A program made the position numbers and the translations under genes. A stretch of 23,753 nucleotides of DNA from CAWUIH01 sp963922495. Its GTDB lineage: Bacteria; Pseudomonadota; Gammaproteobacteria; Coxiellales; Coxiellaceae. The stretch lies in assembly GCA_963922495.1 (NCBI GenBank), contig CAWUIH010000021.1, positions 1 to 23,753 on the forward strand. The letters run 5' to 3'. The notes beneath the pieces were generated by a model. That model was not told the DNA's origin and ran no database searches. It worked only from the letters and a program-made list of their open reading frames with translations. Below, one piece after another: positions 8,840-17,776 of the stretch; within the stretch, counting starts at the first letter, position 1; each line of letters begins with the position of its first letter.

Positions 8840-10255
8840 TCAAGTTACTTTAGGAAATATGATTTTGAAGTCTAAGCCTTGGTCATTTTGTGGTGTTTCG
8901 AGTGCGATTTTGGCGTGATGCAATTTTGCAATTTGCAAAACAATGCTTAAGCCTAAACCACTGCCAGTAGTTTGATTGCCTATGACTCTAAAAAAGCGTT
9001 CAAATACACGTTCACGCAGTTCCTCAGGAATACCAGGACCATTATCTATAACTTGTAATTGTGTTTGATCATTGTTGGAGTCGACTTTAATAGTGATGGT
9101 GCTTTTTTCCGGTGAGTAGCGGATAGCATTATCTACTAAGTTGCGAATTAAGATACCGATTGCGGTACTGTTGCCCAAAATATTTGGTGGAGTCGTCGTA
9201 TTGGGTGTCACAAGCTCCAGTTCAATATCTTTCGCAATCGCTTCCGGTGCTAACTGCGCTGCGATATCTGCCGCTTCTTTAGCTAAATCCAAGATGGTGG
9301 GTTCATTGATACTTGCCTCCGGAACCATACGATTTAAAGTTAATAGTTGTTGTACAACGTGGGTGCCGCGATTCACCCCCGCCAACACCTTTAACAGCGC
9401 TTCTTTTCTCTCTTCTGAGGTTTTAGCGCGTAATGCAATTTGAGTATGCGTGTTAAGTGCTGCTAAAGGCGTTCGAAGTTCGTGAGCAGCATCTGCAGTG
9501 AAGCGTTTTTCTCGATCAAAAGCTTCTTGTAAGCGGATAAATAAATTATTCAATTCAATTACGAGTGGCTCAATTTCGGAAGGCACAGAATCCAAATTTA
9601 CAGGCTTCAAATAACTGGGGGCTCGATGTCGTACTTCTAGTGCAACACGTTTTAAGGTATCAAGTCCACGACCAACAATGATCCAAATCAAAAATCCTAA
9701 AAAAGGATAAGTAATCAACATAATCAAGATCGAATCTCGCGTCAGTTGGTTTTCGAGCTGCTGTCGATAGCTGGATTCTTCAGCTACCATAAAAGTCAAT
9801 TTATTTTTGTTGTCGTATGCAGTGTTAACGCGAATCGACTTGCCATGTATCCAACGGGTTGCCAAACCTTCTTCACTGTTAGATAGAGGTATTCGAGGCG
9901 CATGTTTTGAGTGCAGTATCAACTTTCCTGCATTGTTCCAAATTTGGAACTCCAAGTTATTGTTGGCCGCGTGAATCGCTGGCAGTTCATCAGATGTTAT
10001 TTTTTTCGATCTTTGGATTGGGGTTATAAAAATGTCAGTCAAGCTTTTTTGAATATAAGAAAAATCACGATGACTTGATGTGTAATCGCTAAAAAATGCC
10101 CGCATTCGGTTAGTAGTACGAATGAGCTGAGCATCCAATTGGGTTTGAATGTCTTGATGCGCCAGAAATAAATTTCCAATGATTGCTAGCGATGTGATCA
10201 GTGTCACACTCAACAATAAGTTGATAAGTAAGAACGTTCGAATCGATGGCGTCAT
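8840..10255 (-). CDS. Sensor histidine kinase, QseC/PmrB-like
   Basis: Inner-membrane sensor that autophosphorylates on histidine and passes the phosphate to the regulator encoded just upstream. It has 471 residues: a first membrane helix about 7-31, a periplasmic sensor region about 32-173 and a second helix about 174-195. The kinase core follows, with H-box AAHELRTPL (H258), N-box RNLVDNAIRYSP (N376), G1 box VIDNGPGIP (402-410), F box FERFFR and G2 box GSGLGLSIV (431-439). RFTADAAHELRTPL is typical of the QseC/PmrB group. The ATG (10253-10255) overlaps the regulator's stop as ATGA, so translation is coupled. The signal sensed cannot be read from sequence. No terminator hairpin is evident after the stop. 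Confidence 0.93.
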   Translation of the reverse strand: MTPSIRTFLLINLLLSVTLITSLAIIGNLFLAHQDIQTQLDAQLIRTTNRMRAFFSDYTSSHRDFSYIQKSLTDIFITPIQRSKKITSDELPAIHAANNNLEFQIWNNAGKLILHSKHAPRIPLSNSEEGLATRWIHGKSIRVNTAYDNKNKLTFMVAEESSYRQQLENQLTRDSILIMLITYPFLGFLIWIIVGRGLDTLKRVALEVRHRAPSYLKPVNLDSVPSEIEPLVIELNNLFIRLQEAFDREKRFTADAAHELRTPLAALNTHTQIALRAKTSEERKEALLKVLAGVNRGTHVVQQLLTLNRMVPEASINEPTILDLAKEAADIAAQLAPEAIAKDIELELVTPNTTTPPNILGNSTAIGILIRNLVDNAIRYSPEKSTITIKVDSNNDQTQLQVIDNGPGIPEELRERVFERFFRVIGNQTTGSGLGLSIVLQIAKLHHAKIALETPQNDQGLDFKIIFPKVT

Positions 10256-10923
10256 TCAGACCTTTTTTCAACCATATAACCAACGCCACGTATAGTCCGA
10301 ATCAGTTTTGATCCAAACCGTTTACGCAGATTGTGTATATGTACTTCCAGCGCATTACTATCGATATTTTCACCCCAGCCGTAAAGAGTTTGATTAAGCT
10401 GTTCGCGCGAGATCACACGTCCAGCATTTTCTAGCAGTTTTTGCAGTAACGCAAACTCTCGTCTTGAAGCCATCACTTCTTGCCCATTTAGTGTAACAAC
10501 GTGGGAAGCGGGATCTAAGGTGATTTGATCATACGTAATAATCGGCTTTGCTCGTGATTTGGAACGGCGTTGTAGTGCGCGCATACGCGCGCATAACTCA
10601 TCGAGATCAAAGGGCTTAGTAAGATAATCATCTGCACCTGCGTCTAATCCCTTAACCCGATCATCAACGGTATCTCTTGCTGTCAATATCACAACAGGTG
10701 TAACAATGTTTTTTTCACGGATGGTTTTCAGAACTTCAAGCCCAGAAAGCTTCGGCAACCCAAGATCGAGTACAATGATGTCAAAGTTTTCATGTGTTGA
10801 ACAAATTGCCTCGTAGGCAGATCGACCATCTTTAACCCAATCCACGGTGTGCCCATAATGTTTGAGGCCAGTGCGAATTCCATCACCTAAAAACTCATCA
10901 TCTTCAATCAGTAGTACTCTCAC
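10252..10923 (-). CDS. OmpR-family response regulator, QseB/PmrA-like
   Basis: DNA-binding partner of the downstream kinase, 223 residues. The receiver domain (1 to about 115) has the acidic pocket E7-D8-D9, phospho-acceptor D53 in VLDLGLP, the threonine of ILTARD and the lysine of LTKPFD. The C-terminal winged helix (about 127-220) includes SRREFALLQKLLENAGRVIS and the recognition region SNALEVHIHNLRKRFG, closing with IRTIRGVGYMVE. It belongs to the QseB/PmrA subgroup, whose members bind tandem CTTAA half-sites. Which of the two it is cannot be settled here. If the host is a Legionella or Coxiella relative, it could be the PmrA that governs type IV effector genes. The start is GTG (10921-10923), fixed by a strong GGAGGG at 10927-10932. 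The gene is divergent from the glutamate dehydrogenase. Confidence 0.93.
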   Translation of the reverse strand: MRVLLIEDDEFLGDGIRTGLKHYGHTVDWVKDGRSAYEAICSTHENFDIIVLDLGLPKLSGLEVLKTIREKNIVTPVVILTARDTVDDRVKGLDAGADDYLTKPFDLDELCARMRALQRRSKSRAKPIITYDQITLDPASHVVTLNGQEVMASRREFALLQKLLENAGRVISREQLNQTLYGWGENIDSNALEVHIHNLRKRFGSKLIRTIRGVGYMVEKRSE

Positions 10924-11112
10924 GAACCCTCCATCTATAAATTAAAGATGTATTCATCCATGAGGACAAAATAACTACTATGGGTTCCTTCAGCAAGTAG
11001 CTTAGCAAAGTTTAGTGCACAGCATGTATTAAAAAATGAACGATTATGCTATCATCACTACCGCAGGCTAATAAACAAGCACATAAATAAGGAATTACCT
11101 TGATTTATATAT

Positions 11113-11129
11113 TTAAGAACAAATCTTAA
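11113..11129. promoter_or_regulatory. Inverted repeat, candidate operator between the regulator and gdh
   Basis: TTAAGA (11113-11118) and TCTTAA (11124-11129) form a perfect inverted repeat with a 5-bp spacer. It lies in the 297-bp divergent gap between the response-regulator gene and the glutamate dehydrogenase gene. A third TTAAGA occurs at 11178-11183, just before the gdh -10 box. The half-sites contain CTTAA, like QseB/PmrA sites, but face each other instead of running in tandem. The rest of the gap shows no gene. Confidence 0.3.
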
Positions 11130-11189
11130 CTCGCTACTTACGATAATTTAATTTTACCCATAATGCAAGTGTTTTACTTAAGACGATAT

Positions 11190-11195
11190 TATAAT
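11190..11195 (+). promoter_or_regulatory. -10 box of a probable gdh promoter
   Basis: Perfect TATAAT, 25 bp before the gdh ATG, followed by the ribosome-binding site AGGA at 11208-11211. No good -35 hexamer sits 16-18 bp upstream, so the promoter may need an activator or be weak. Confidence 0.35.
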
Positions 11196-11220
11196 TGCAG
11201 GGTAAACAGGATGGCAGCTT

Positions 11221-14200
11221 ATGGGCAAATACAGTACAAAAAATTCTTTAGAGACTGACCAAATTATTAATTCAGTGGCTGAGTATGCAAAAGCTCATAT
11301 AACCACAGAAGATTATGGACTGATAAATAAATTCATACGGCTTTATTACGCACACATGGCGCTGGAAGATATCAAGGAAAGCACTGTGTCCGATTTATTT
11401 GGTGCCGCAATAAGCCATTGGCATTTGATGAGCTTGCGCAAACCGAAGGAATTAAAGATTGACGTATTCAATCCAACGCTGGTAGATCATTGCTGGCACT
11501 CTACCCATACTGTTATCCAAGTTGTCACCAACGATATGCCATTTTTAGTTGATACCATCCGAATGGAATTAAATCGCTTAGGATTTACCATCCACATGAT
11601 TGTGCATATCGGTGGAATTGCTGTGAGACGCAATAAAAAACACGAGATAATAGATATTTCCTCATTCGATTGTGACATTGCAAAGTTTCACAGAGAAGCA
11701 CCAATATACATGCAGATAAACCGTCAAACAAATTTAAAAGTCCTTAGCGAAATTCAGCGCAATCTCAGAAGAGTATTACGAGACGTTCGTGTCGCTTATG
11801 AAGACTGGCCAGAGATGCAAAATCAGGTTGCAGATACCATACGTGAAATGGATGCCAAGAAAATGAAGCAATCTGCAGAAGAGGTTAAAGAGACAAACGC
11901 TTTTTTGAAATGGATTTTAAACAATCATTTTACTTTCTTAGGGTTTCGAGACTACGAGGTGGTTGGGGAGGAAGGGGGAAAAGCATTGCGCTTGATACCA
12001 CATTCAGGATTAGGTGTGCTAAGAGACCACACATATAGTAAGATGCTGCGCCAATTTTCTCAACTTCCCTTAGAGGCTCGCAGAGTCGCACTTTCTGAGC
12101 AAATTCTAATCATATCGAAAACGAATACGCTATCAACTGTTCATCGACCAGCTTACACCGATTACATCGGTGTAAAACGGTTCAACGAACATGGTGAATT
12201 AGTCGGTGAGAGGCGTTTTATTGGTTTGTATACTTCAGAAGTTTATCGTGTCGATCCACGAGAAATTCCAGTGATTCGACGAAAAGTTGAGCAAGTGATT
12301 TTAAAAACCGGCTTGTCCGTCAAAGGTCATGCTGGCAAGGATCTACTACATATACTTGCAACGCTGCCTAGAGACGATTTGTTTCATGCTAGTGTTGAAG
12401 AACTTTATAGTTGGTCGATCAAAATCCTCCATTTGCAAGAGAAGCGTGAGATACGATTATTAGTTCGCAAGGGTATTTTTTCACGTTTTATTTCCTGTTT
12501 GGTCTACATGCCACGTGATACATTTACAACCAATTTGGTAATACAAATTCAAGACATACTATTAAATGCCTTCAATGGATTAGATGTCTCTTTTACAACT
12601 TATTTTGGAGAATCAATTTTAGCTCGTATTCACTTTACGATTCGTATTCAATCTCACCAAAACATAGAATACGATGTTGATAAACTAGAAAAAAAACTGG
12701 CTAAAATTGGTATTTCTTGGATTGATATATTTCATGCTCAAGTGCTGAAGCAGTTTGGTGAGGAAGAAGGCAATCAAATCTTTGATTTATTCAAAGACTC
12801 TTTCCCCTTAAGTTATCAGGAAGCTTTCGCGCCAACTCAAGCAATTCATGATGTGATTCACATCCAAAAACTCATGCAGTCAAAGAAACTTGAGATGAGT
12901 TTTTATCGACCAAAAAATGTAGCAAACAATGTAGTACGGTTTAAGTTGTTTCGTCCCGATTTTACTGCGCCACTCAGTGATGCACTACCAATGCTGGAAA
13001 ATATGGGTATGCGGGTAGTGGGTGAGCAGCCTTATCGTCTGATCATGCCGAATGGTCGAAAAGTATGGGTCAATGATTTTAACATGACTTATATTCAGGA
13101 GCCAAGTTTCGATATTGAAAAAGTTCGTGACATTTTCCAAGAAGCATTTGAGAAAATTTGGTTTGGTGAAGCAGAGAATGACAGGTTAAATCGCTTAGTG
13201 TTAGAAGCGGAATTAAGTTGGCGTGAAATTACATTATTGCGTGCTTATACTAAATATTTTCGCCAGATTGGATCAACATTTAGTGAAAAATATATTGCAA
13301 ATTCTTTTATAAATCATCCTAAAATTGCGCGACTACTCGTCGATTATTTTGAAAGTAATTTTGATCCAGAATGCACGAAACAAAGCGAACAGGCTTACTC
13401 AAAGACATTAGAAGAAAAAATTTCTACTGCATTGGACAACGTAGCGGTACTCGATGAAGATCGCATTTTAAGGCAATATTTTGCACTCATTCGAGCTACG
13501 CTTAGAACTAATTTTTACCAAAAACAACACAGTGGTGAATGGAAACCTTATTTATCTTTTAAATTCTCATCGCAGGATATTCCTGATATGCCTAAGCCAC
13601 TTCCTAAATATGAGATTTTTGTTTATTCACCGCATTTTGAAGGCGTACATCTTCGCGCAGGTAAAGTGGCACGTGGCGGTATTCGATGGTCAGACCGTCC
13701 TGAGGATTATCGTACTGAAGTATTGGGATTGATGAAAGCACAGCAAGTTAAAAATGCATTAATTGTACCCATGGGCGCCAAAGGTGGCTTTTATCCCAGA
13801 TCATTGCCTACAAAAGGGACGCGTGAAGAAGTTATCCAAGAAGCTATACGATGTTATCAGAACTTTATTCGTGGTTTATTAGATCTCACGGATAATTATA
13901 TTAATGGCAAAATGATGCCACCTGATAATACTGTTTGTTACGATGATTTCGATTCTTATCTTGTCGTTGCTGCAGATAAGGGTACAGCAACATTTTCTGA
14001 CATTGCCAACAAAATAGCAGTTGAACGTGGTTTTTGGTTAGGGGATGCCTTCGCATCTGGCGGTTCCACCGGCTATGACCATAAAAAAATGGGAATTACA
14101 GCGCGAGGCGCCTGGGTATCTGTTGAAAATCAATTTTTAGATTTAGGTATTAATATTAAGGAAAATAATTTCACGGTCGTCGGTATTGGCGATATGAGTG

Positions 14201-16077
14201 GTGACGTATTTGGGAACGGTATGCTACTTTCAAAGCGAATTAAGCTAGTTGCTGCATTTAATCATCAACATATATTTATTGATCCCAACCCCGACCCTGA
14301 ATCAAGTTATGGTGAGCGTGAACGTTTATTCAAAATGGCTCGCTCAAGCTGGGATGATTATAATCGTGAACTTATCTCTGATGGAGGCGGAGTCTATTTT
14401 CGATCAGCAAAATCTATACATCTTTCTAAAGAGGCGTGCTCAGCCTTAGATATAAAGAGAGAAATTATTGCCCCCAATGAGCTTATTAAATCAATTTTAA
14501 GAGCATCGGTTGATTTACTCTGGAATGGGGGCATAGGAACCTATGTAAAATCCAGTATTGAGCTAGATAATGATGTTGGAGATCGCAGTAATGATAATGT
14601 TCGAGTTAACGGTAAAGAGTTGCGTGCACGAGTTGTGGGAGAGGGCGGAAATTTAGGATTGACGCAATTAGGACGTATTGAATTTGAATTAAAGGGCGGC
14701 AAGATTAATACCGATTTTATAGATAATTCTGCGGGTGTCGAGTGCTCTGATTTTGAAGTCAACATAAAAATATTGTTGGATAGCATCGACAAAAGTGAAA
14801 TGAGTATCCGTAAACGAAATTTACTACTAGCTCGTATGACTAATGAAGTCTCACGTATGGTTTTAAAAGACAACTTTTTGCAAAATAAAGCAATCAGTTT
14901 AGCGTCTTATCTTGCGGCAAAAGAATTTGATTTAAACCGACGTTACCTAAACTATTTAGAGGAACATGGGAAGATTGATCGTGCTCTAGAGTTTTTACCT
15001 GAAGATAAAGTATTACAAGAACGACGGACTATTGGCCAAGCACTAACCCGGCCTGAAATCAGTGTACTGCTTACTTACAGTAAATTGTTGTTGAAAACTG
15101 AAATTAAAAAATCCCCACTGTTACATGAATCATATGTACAGGAATTTATAAAATCGACTTTTCCTACCCCACTTAGAAAACGATATCATAAGCAAATGCT
15201 ATCTCATCACCTCTGCAAGGATATATTGGCAACCTATCTGAGTAACCAGCTATTTTCAATCATGGGGCCAGCTTTTATTTACCAAATGCGCAACGAAATG
15301 GTCGCCAGTGTACCTGCAATTTTGCGCGCGTGGTTGGTGGCAATGAAGTTCTTTAAAGTTGAAGATTTAATGGAAAATATTTATGCATTGGATTATTGTA
15401 TAGACACTAAGGTGCAATATCAGATGACGGCAGAAATTGCCGTGTTATTGCGACGTGTCACGCGATGGCTGCTTCGTAATCGACGAGGTAAAATAGATAT
15501 TGCCCACACAATTGAACATTTTTCAGAATATATTACCGCCATCATACGTCGTTTGCCCAAGCTACTTTTAGGTAGTAGTAAAGAATTACTCGATAAGAAA
15601 AAAGCCAGATATATTAAAAGAGGAGTCCCAGAAAACTTAGCTATGCATATTGCTTATATCAATGCAGCATTCCATTCGTTGAATATTATCGAAGCCGCCA
15701 CCACTTATCATGAAGAGGTATTTCGTGTCTCTAAGATCTATTTTATGCTGGCTGACCGCTTAAACCTGTTCTGGTTTCGGGATCGTATCAACAATTATAC
15801 TATCGACTCACGTTGGGCAGTGCTTGCTAAAGCTGCCTATAAGGGGGATTTAGACTGGATTCAGCGTGAACTTACAGTGCGTGTTCTATTAGATACGAAA
15901 GCACGTAGTATTCCAGGAAAAATTAATGAGTGGCTCAAGAAACATGAGGCCAAAATTGCACGATGGAATGACATTTTATCTCACATCCATGACTCAGATC
16001 AAAAAGATTTCACAATTTTCTTTGTTGCGATTCGTGAATTGTTCGATATTGCAGCAAATATTCATTCCGATCAGTGA
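11221..16077 (+). CDS. gdhB: NAD-specific glutamate dehydrogenase, large (about 180 kDa) type
   Basis: Oxidises L-glutamate to 2-oxoglutarate and ammonium with NAD+, linking amino-acid catabolism to the TCA cycle. At 1618 residues it belongs to the large bacterial GDH class (Bac_GDH). About 500 N-terminal residues with ACT-like regulatory modules precede the catalytic core. The core includes ARGGIRWSDRPEDYRTEV (817-834), candidate catalytic lysines K839 (LMKAQQVKNA) and K854 (PMGAKGGF), the family motif GGSTGYDHKKMGITARGAW, and the Rossmann NAD loop VVGIGDMSGDVFGNG starting near residue 986. A long helical C-terminal region follows. ATG 11221 is preceded by AGGA at 9 bp. The gene stands alone on its strand, divergent from the two-component system. 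Glutamate as a carbon source would suit an intracellular amino-acid user, but that lifestyle is inferred. The symbol follows Pseudomonas usage. Confidence 0.95.
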   Translation: MGKYSTKNSLETDQIINSVAEYAKAHITTEDYGLINKFIRLYYAHMALEDIKESTVSDLFGAAISHWHLMSLRKPKELKIDVFNPTLVDHCWHSTHTVIQVVTNDMPFLVDTIRMELNRLGFTIHMIVHIGGIAVRRNKKHEIIDISSFDCDIAKFHREAPIYMQINRQTNLKVLSEIQRNLRRVLRDVRVAYEDWPEMQNQVADTIREMDAKKMKQSAEEVKETNAFLKWILNNHFTFLGFRDYEVVGEEGGKALRLIPHSGLGVLRDHTYSKMLRQFSQLPLEARRVALSEQILIISKTNTLSTVHRPAYTDYIGVKRFNEHGELVGERRFIGLYTSEVYRVDPREIPVIRRKVEQVILKTGLSVKGHAGKDLLHILATLPRDDLFHASVEELYSWSIKILHLQEKREIRLLVRKGIFSRFISCLVYMPRDTFTTNLVIQIQDILLNAFNGLDVSFTTYFGESILARIHFTIRIQSHQNIEYDVDKLEKKLAKIGISWIDIFHAQVLKQFGEEEGNQIFDLFKDSFPLSYQEAFAPTQAIHDVIHIQKLMQSKKLEMSFYRPKNVANNVVRFKLFRPDFTAPLSDALPMLENMGMRVVGEQPYRLIMPNGRKVWVNDFNMTYIQEPSFDIEKVRDIFQEAFEKIWFGEAENDRLNRLVLEAELSWREITLLRAYTKYFRQIGSTFSEKYIANSFINHPKIARLLVDYFESNFDPECTKQSEQAYSKTLEEKISTALDNVAVLDEDRILRQYFALIRATLRTNFYQKQHSGEWKPYLSFKFSSQDIPDMPKPLPKYEIFVYSPHFEGVHLRAGKVARGGIRWSDRPEDYRTEVLGLMKAQQVKNALIVPMGAKGGFYPRSLPTKGTREEVIQEAIRCYQNFIRGLLDLTDNYINGKMMPPDNTVCYDDFDSYLVVAADKGTATFSDIANKIAVERGFWLGDAFASGGSTGYDHKKMGITARGAWVSVENQFLDLGINIKENNFTVVGIGDMSGDVFGNGMLLSKRIKLVAAFNHQHIFIDPNPDPESSYGERERLFKMARSSWDDYNRELISDGGGVYFRSAKSIHLSKEACSALDIKREIIAPNELIKSILRASVDLLWNGGIGTYVKSSIELDNDVGDRSNDNVRVNGKELRARVVGEGGNLGLTQLGRIEFELKGGKINTDFIDNSAGVECSDFEVNIKILLDSIDKSEMSIRKRNLLLARMTNEVSRMVLKDNFLQNKAISLASYLAAKEFDLNRRYLNYLEEHGKIDRALEFLPEDKVLQERRTIGQALTRPEISVLLTYSKLLLKTEIKKSPLLHESYVQEFIKSTFPTPLRKRYHKQMLSHHLCKDILATYLSNQLFSIMGPAFIYQMRNEMVASVPAILRAWLVAMKFFKVEDLMENIYALDYCIDTKVQYQMTAEIAVLLRRVTRWLLRNRRGKIDIAHTIEHFSEYITAIIRRLPKLLLGSSKELLDKKKARYIKRGVPENLAMHIAYINAAFHSLNIIEAATTYHEEVFRVSKIYFMLADRLNLFWFRDRINNYTIDSRWAVLAKAAYKGDLDWIQRELTVRVLLDTKARSIPGKINEWLKKHEAKIARWNDILSHIHDSDQKDFTIFFVAIRELFDIAANIHSDQ

Positions 16078-16101
16078 TTTTTTATGAGTTGTGCTTTTTT
16101 T

Positions 16102-16139
16102 GATCTACTATTTGTTGATTTTTTTACATATAGTAGATC
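16102..16139. other. Strong inverted repeat after gdh (possible RNA hairpin)
   Basis: GATCTACTAT (16102-16111) pairs perfectly with ATAGTAGATC (16130-16139), leaving an 18-nt T-rich loop. It begins 24 bp after the gdh stop. The long T-run is inside the loop and does not follow the stem, so it is not a classical terminator on the + strand. It may protect the gdh mRNA 3' end or be a regulator site ahead of the lipoprotein promoter. Confidence 0.45.
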
Positions 16140-16144
16140 GAGAC

Positions 16145-16173
16145 TTGCATTTCCAATTAAATATCCCTAAGAT
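16145..16173 (+). promoter_or_regulatory. Putative sigma-70 promoter of the small lipoprotein
   Basis: TTGCAT (16145-16150), a 17-bp spacer and TAAGAT (16168-16173), about 40 bp before the lipoprotein ATG. Spacing is ideal but each hexamer is only a partial match. Confidence 0.35.
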
Positions 16174-16213
16174 TTTAACGATTCTGTTAACTACATTAAT
16201 TAAGGACTTAATT

Positions 16214-16390
16214 ATGAAAAAAGCTGTGATTGCTGCTGCATTAACTCTAAGTGCTGGTCTCGTACTGGGTGGTTGTGTTAATGACAATAGTATGCCTAAA
16301 TCTAAATCAGGGTGGAATCAGGAGGGTTCTAGCTCTAAGTTAGGTACTACCTGTCAAGATAAAAAATGCAAAAATAAGAGTGACCAGTAA
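16214..16390 (+). CDS. Small lipoprotein, 58 residues, unknown function
   Basis: A short precursor lipoprotein. Residues 1-20 form a type II signal peptide: lysines at 2-3, a hydrophobic core, then the lipobox LGGC with the lipidated cysteine at C21. The mature part is only 38 residues, hydrophilic and basic, with two more cysteines (TCQDKKC) near the end that could pair or bind metal. The residue after the lipidated cysteine is valine, not aspartate, so outer-membrane sorting is expected by the usual rule. ATG 16214 is chosen because AAGGA (16202-16206) sits 7 bp upstream and the signal peptide begins there. The frame is open further upstream to 16091, but those codons look like untranslated leader. 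A hairpin follows 26 bp after the stop. I do not recognise the family. Confidence 0.8.
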   Translation: MKKAVIAAALTLSAGLVLGGCVNDNSMPKSKSGWNQEGSSSKLGTTCQDKKCKNKSDQ

Positions 16391-16416
16391 AGTTACTCTG
16401 ACTTTAAACGCAAATT

Positions 16417-16439
16417 AAGGAAGGTAATGTACCTTCCTT
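16417..16439. terminator. Hairpin between the lipoprotein and the AraC-type gene
   Basis: Perfect 10-bp stem AAGGAAGGTA / TACCTTCCTT with a 3-nt loop (ATG), in the convergent gap between the lipoprotein (+) and the AraC-type regulator (-). The stem is strong, but the T-runs on either side are poor, so termination efficiency is uncertain. The remaining sequence up to 16558 shows nothing else. Confidence 0.5.
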
Positions 16440-16558
16440 GGTTGTGTCGTCAAATAGTCATGCAATGTGTAGATGAGTCGATAGTAATATTCAAACCGTT
16501 TTTTGTAACGAATATGACATGTACTAGAGTCTTTTAGGGGATAAAATTACAGCAAGTT

Positions 16559-17581
16559 TCAAGCGGATTTAGATTGTTTTTCTTTATATTGCGTGGGTGT
16601 CAGCGTTGTGTAGGTTTTGAAAACCTTAGTGAAGTAAGAATTATCACTAAAATACAGTGTGTGTGCAATATCAGTAATATTCATAGTGCCATAGTCTAAC
16701 AGCTTTTTAGCACGCCTAATCCTCTCTTGATCATACAATTGTTGATAACTCAGTCCAGCTTTTTCAAGGTGACGCCCTAAAGTTCGTGCTGACACATGAC
16801 ATAGCCTTGCCATTTCTTCTCTAGAGGGTAATTTGCCTTCGGATTGTTTTAGAATTATGCTGATTTTATCCTTTAAATCCACTGGCTCTTTAATCAAATT
16901 TAAGCTTTCCTCAGCTTTTTGACTTAATAAATCAAACGATGCCGCATGAGCGCTTTTAAGTTTTTTTGAGAGATCTTCAGTGGAAAATTCAATTTGATAA
17001 GTTTGATCTGACAAACAAACCGGTATTCTGAAAAATTGAGTATAATAGTTGGCGATTTCTTGATCTTCAATGGTATTGCCATAGATAAACAATTTTTCAC
17101 TATACTTAGAATCACTAATCAGTTGAGTTCTTACTTTTAAAATATTAAATAATGCCGTTTCGGCAAGAAATTTGGCAACCTCGCAATCCAAGCCACTGTG
17201 AGGTTTGAGATATAAGGTGCTATATTCTTTTCCTTGAGAAAAGGTGATATCAAGTAATCGAGTTTGTAGTGGATAGAAGCGTAAAAATGACTTTAGTGCC
17301 GTTTGCAGTGTCGTTCCACAGAGTACTAATAATCCGACCAATCCATGTTTGGTAATTTCAGTGCGCCCTACAAAATAAGTAACAAGTTTTTGTCGCGGTT
17401 TTAGACTTAAAGCGGTGTTGGCCACACCACTAAATTGCTCAGCGTTCACATAGTAGAATGGTTTGCCGAGATTTTTTCGACTAATATTCAGCGTCTTGCA
17501 CAGTGTATTAACATCAAAACCCGAACTTTCAAGGAAGTCAATGAGGTCTATCAAATAGATAGAGGAAACTGCTTTTTTCAT
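16559..17581 (-). CDS. AraC-family transcriptional regulator
   Basis: One-component DNA-binding regulator, 340 residues. The N-terminal two thirds look like the arabinose-binding-type sensor domain (PF12625) found in OruR/ArgR-like AraC members. The last about 100 residues are the double helix-turn-helix: the first helix pair around 253-275 (REEMARLCHVSARTLGRHLE), then ERIRRAKKLLDYG, the second around 302-325 (ITDIAHTLYFSDNSYFTKVF), and the family end TPTQYK. ATG 17579-17581 has only a weak purine-rich ribosome-binding site. The gene is single, convergent with the small lipoprotein, with the tRNA-Arg and symporter upstream on the same strand. Its target and ligand cannot be named. The nearby symporter is a possible target, but this is only proximity. 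Confidence 0.92.
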   Translation of the reverse strand: MKKAVSSIYLIDLIDFLESSGFDVNTLCKTLNISRKNLGKPFYYVNAEQFSGVANTALSLKPRQKLVTYFVGRTEITKHGLVGLLVLCGTTLQTALKSFLRFYPLQTRLLDITFSQGKEYSTLYLKPHSGLDCEVAKFLAETALFNILKVRTQLISDSKYSEKLFIYGNTIEDQEIANYYTQFFRIPVCLSDQTYQIEFSTEDLSKKLKSAHAASFDLLSQKAEESLNLIKEPVDLKDKISIILKQSEGKLPSREEMARLCHVSARTLGRHLEKAGLSYQQLYDQERIRRAKKLLDYGTMNITDIAHTLYFSDNSYFTKVFKTYTTLTPTQYKEKQSKSA

Positions 17582-17726
17582 TTATCTGTTTTCTTTCAAT
17601 TAAATACTTGTACTCTTAATGACCGAATTTTACCAGTAAATTGGCTAGAGTTCACCATCCAAAGAGGGAGTTTGTAAGTACACTCATTATTATTGACAAT
17701 TTAGACCTCTAAACAGAAGAAGATGT

Positions 17727-17757
17727 GGTTGCTTCGGTCAAGAGAATTGAGGCAACC
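17727..17757. repeat. Hairpin related to the tRNA-proximal hairpin
   Basis: GGTTGCTTC (17727-17735) pairs with GAGGCAACC (17749-17757) with one G-U pair and a 13-nt loop. Its arms nearly repeat those of the hairpin at 17777-17810, so arm 2 here can also pair with arm 1 there (GAGGCAAC with GTTGCCTC). The 17582-17835 gap holds no gene; besides these hairpins it contains a perfect TTGACA at 17693-17698 (+) without a fitting -10. Confidence 0.5.
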
Positions 17758-17776
17758 TAAACCGAGCCCCCTACGA

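Noticed and set aside
11211..11258. A 15-codon reading frame (MAAYGQIQYKKFFRD) starting just before gdh and overlapping it out of frame, a possible leader peptide.
   Set aside because: Its ATG overlaps the AGGA that serves gdh and it has no ribosome-binding site of its own at proper spacing. The peptide shows no attenuator-like codon run.
14541..14873. A 110-codon minus-strand frame inside gdh.
   Set aside because: It lies fully antisense to conserved catalytic sequence of the glutamate dehydrogenase and its serine/leucine-rich composition is typical of a shadow frame.
17435..17677. An 80-codon + strand frame reaching from inside the AraC-type gene into the gap beyond it.
   Set aside because: Two thirds of it is antisense to a well-supported regulator, it has no ribosome-binding site, and its protein shows no recognisable feature.
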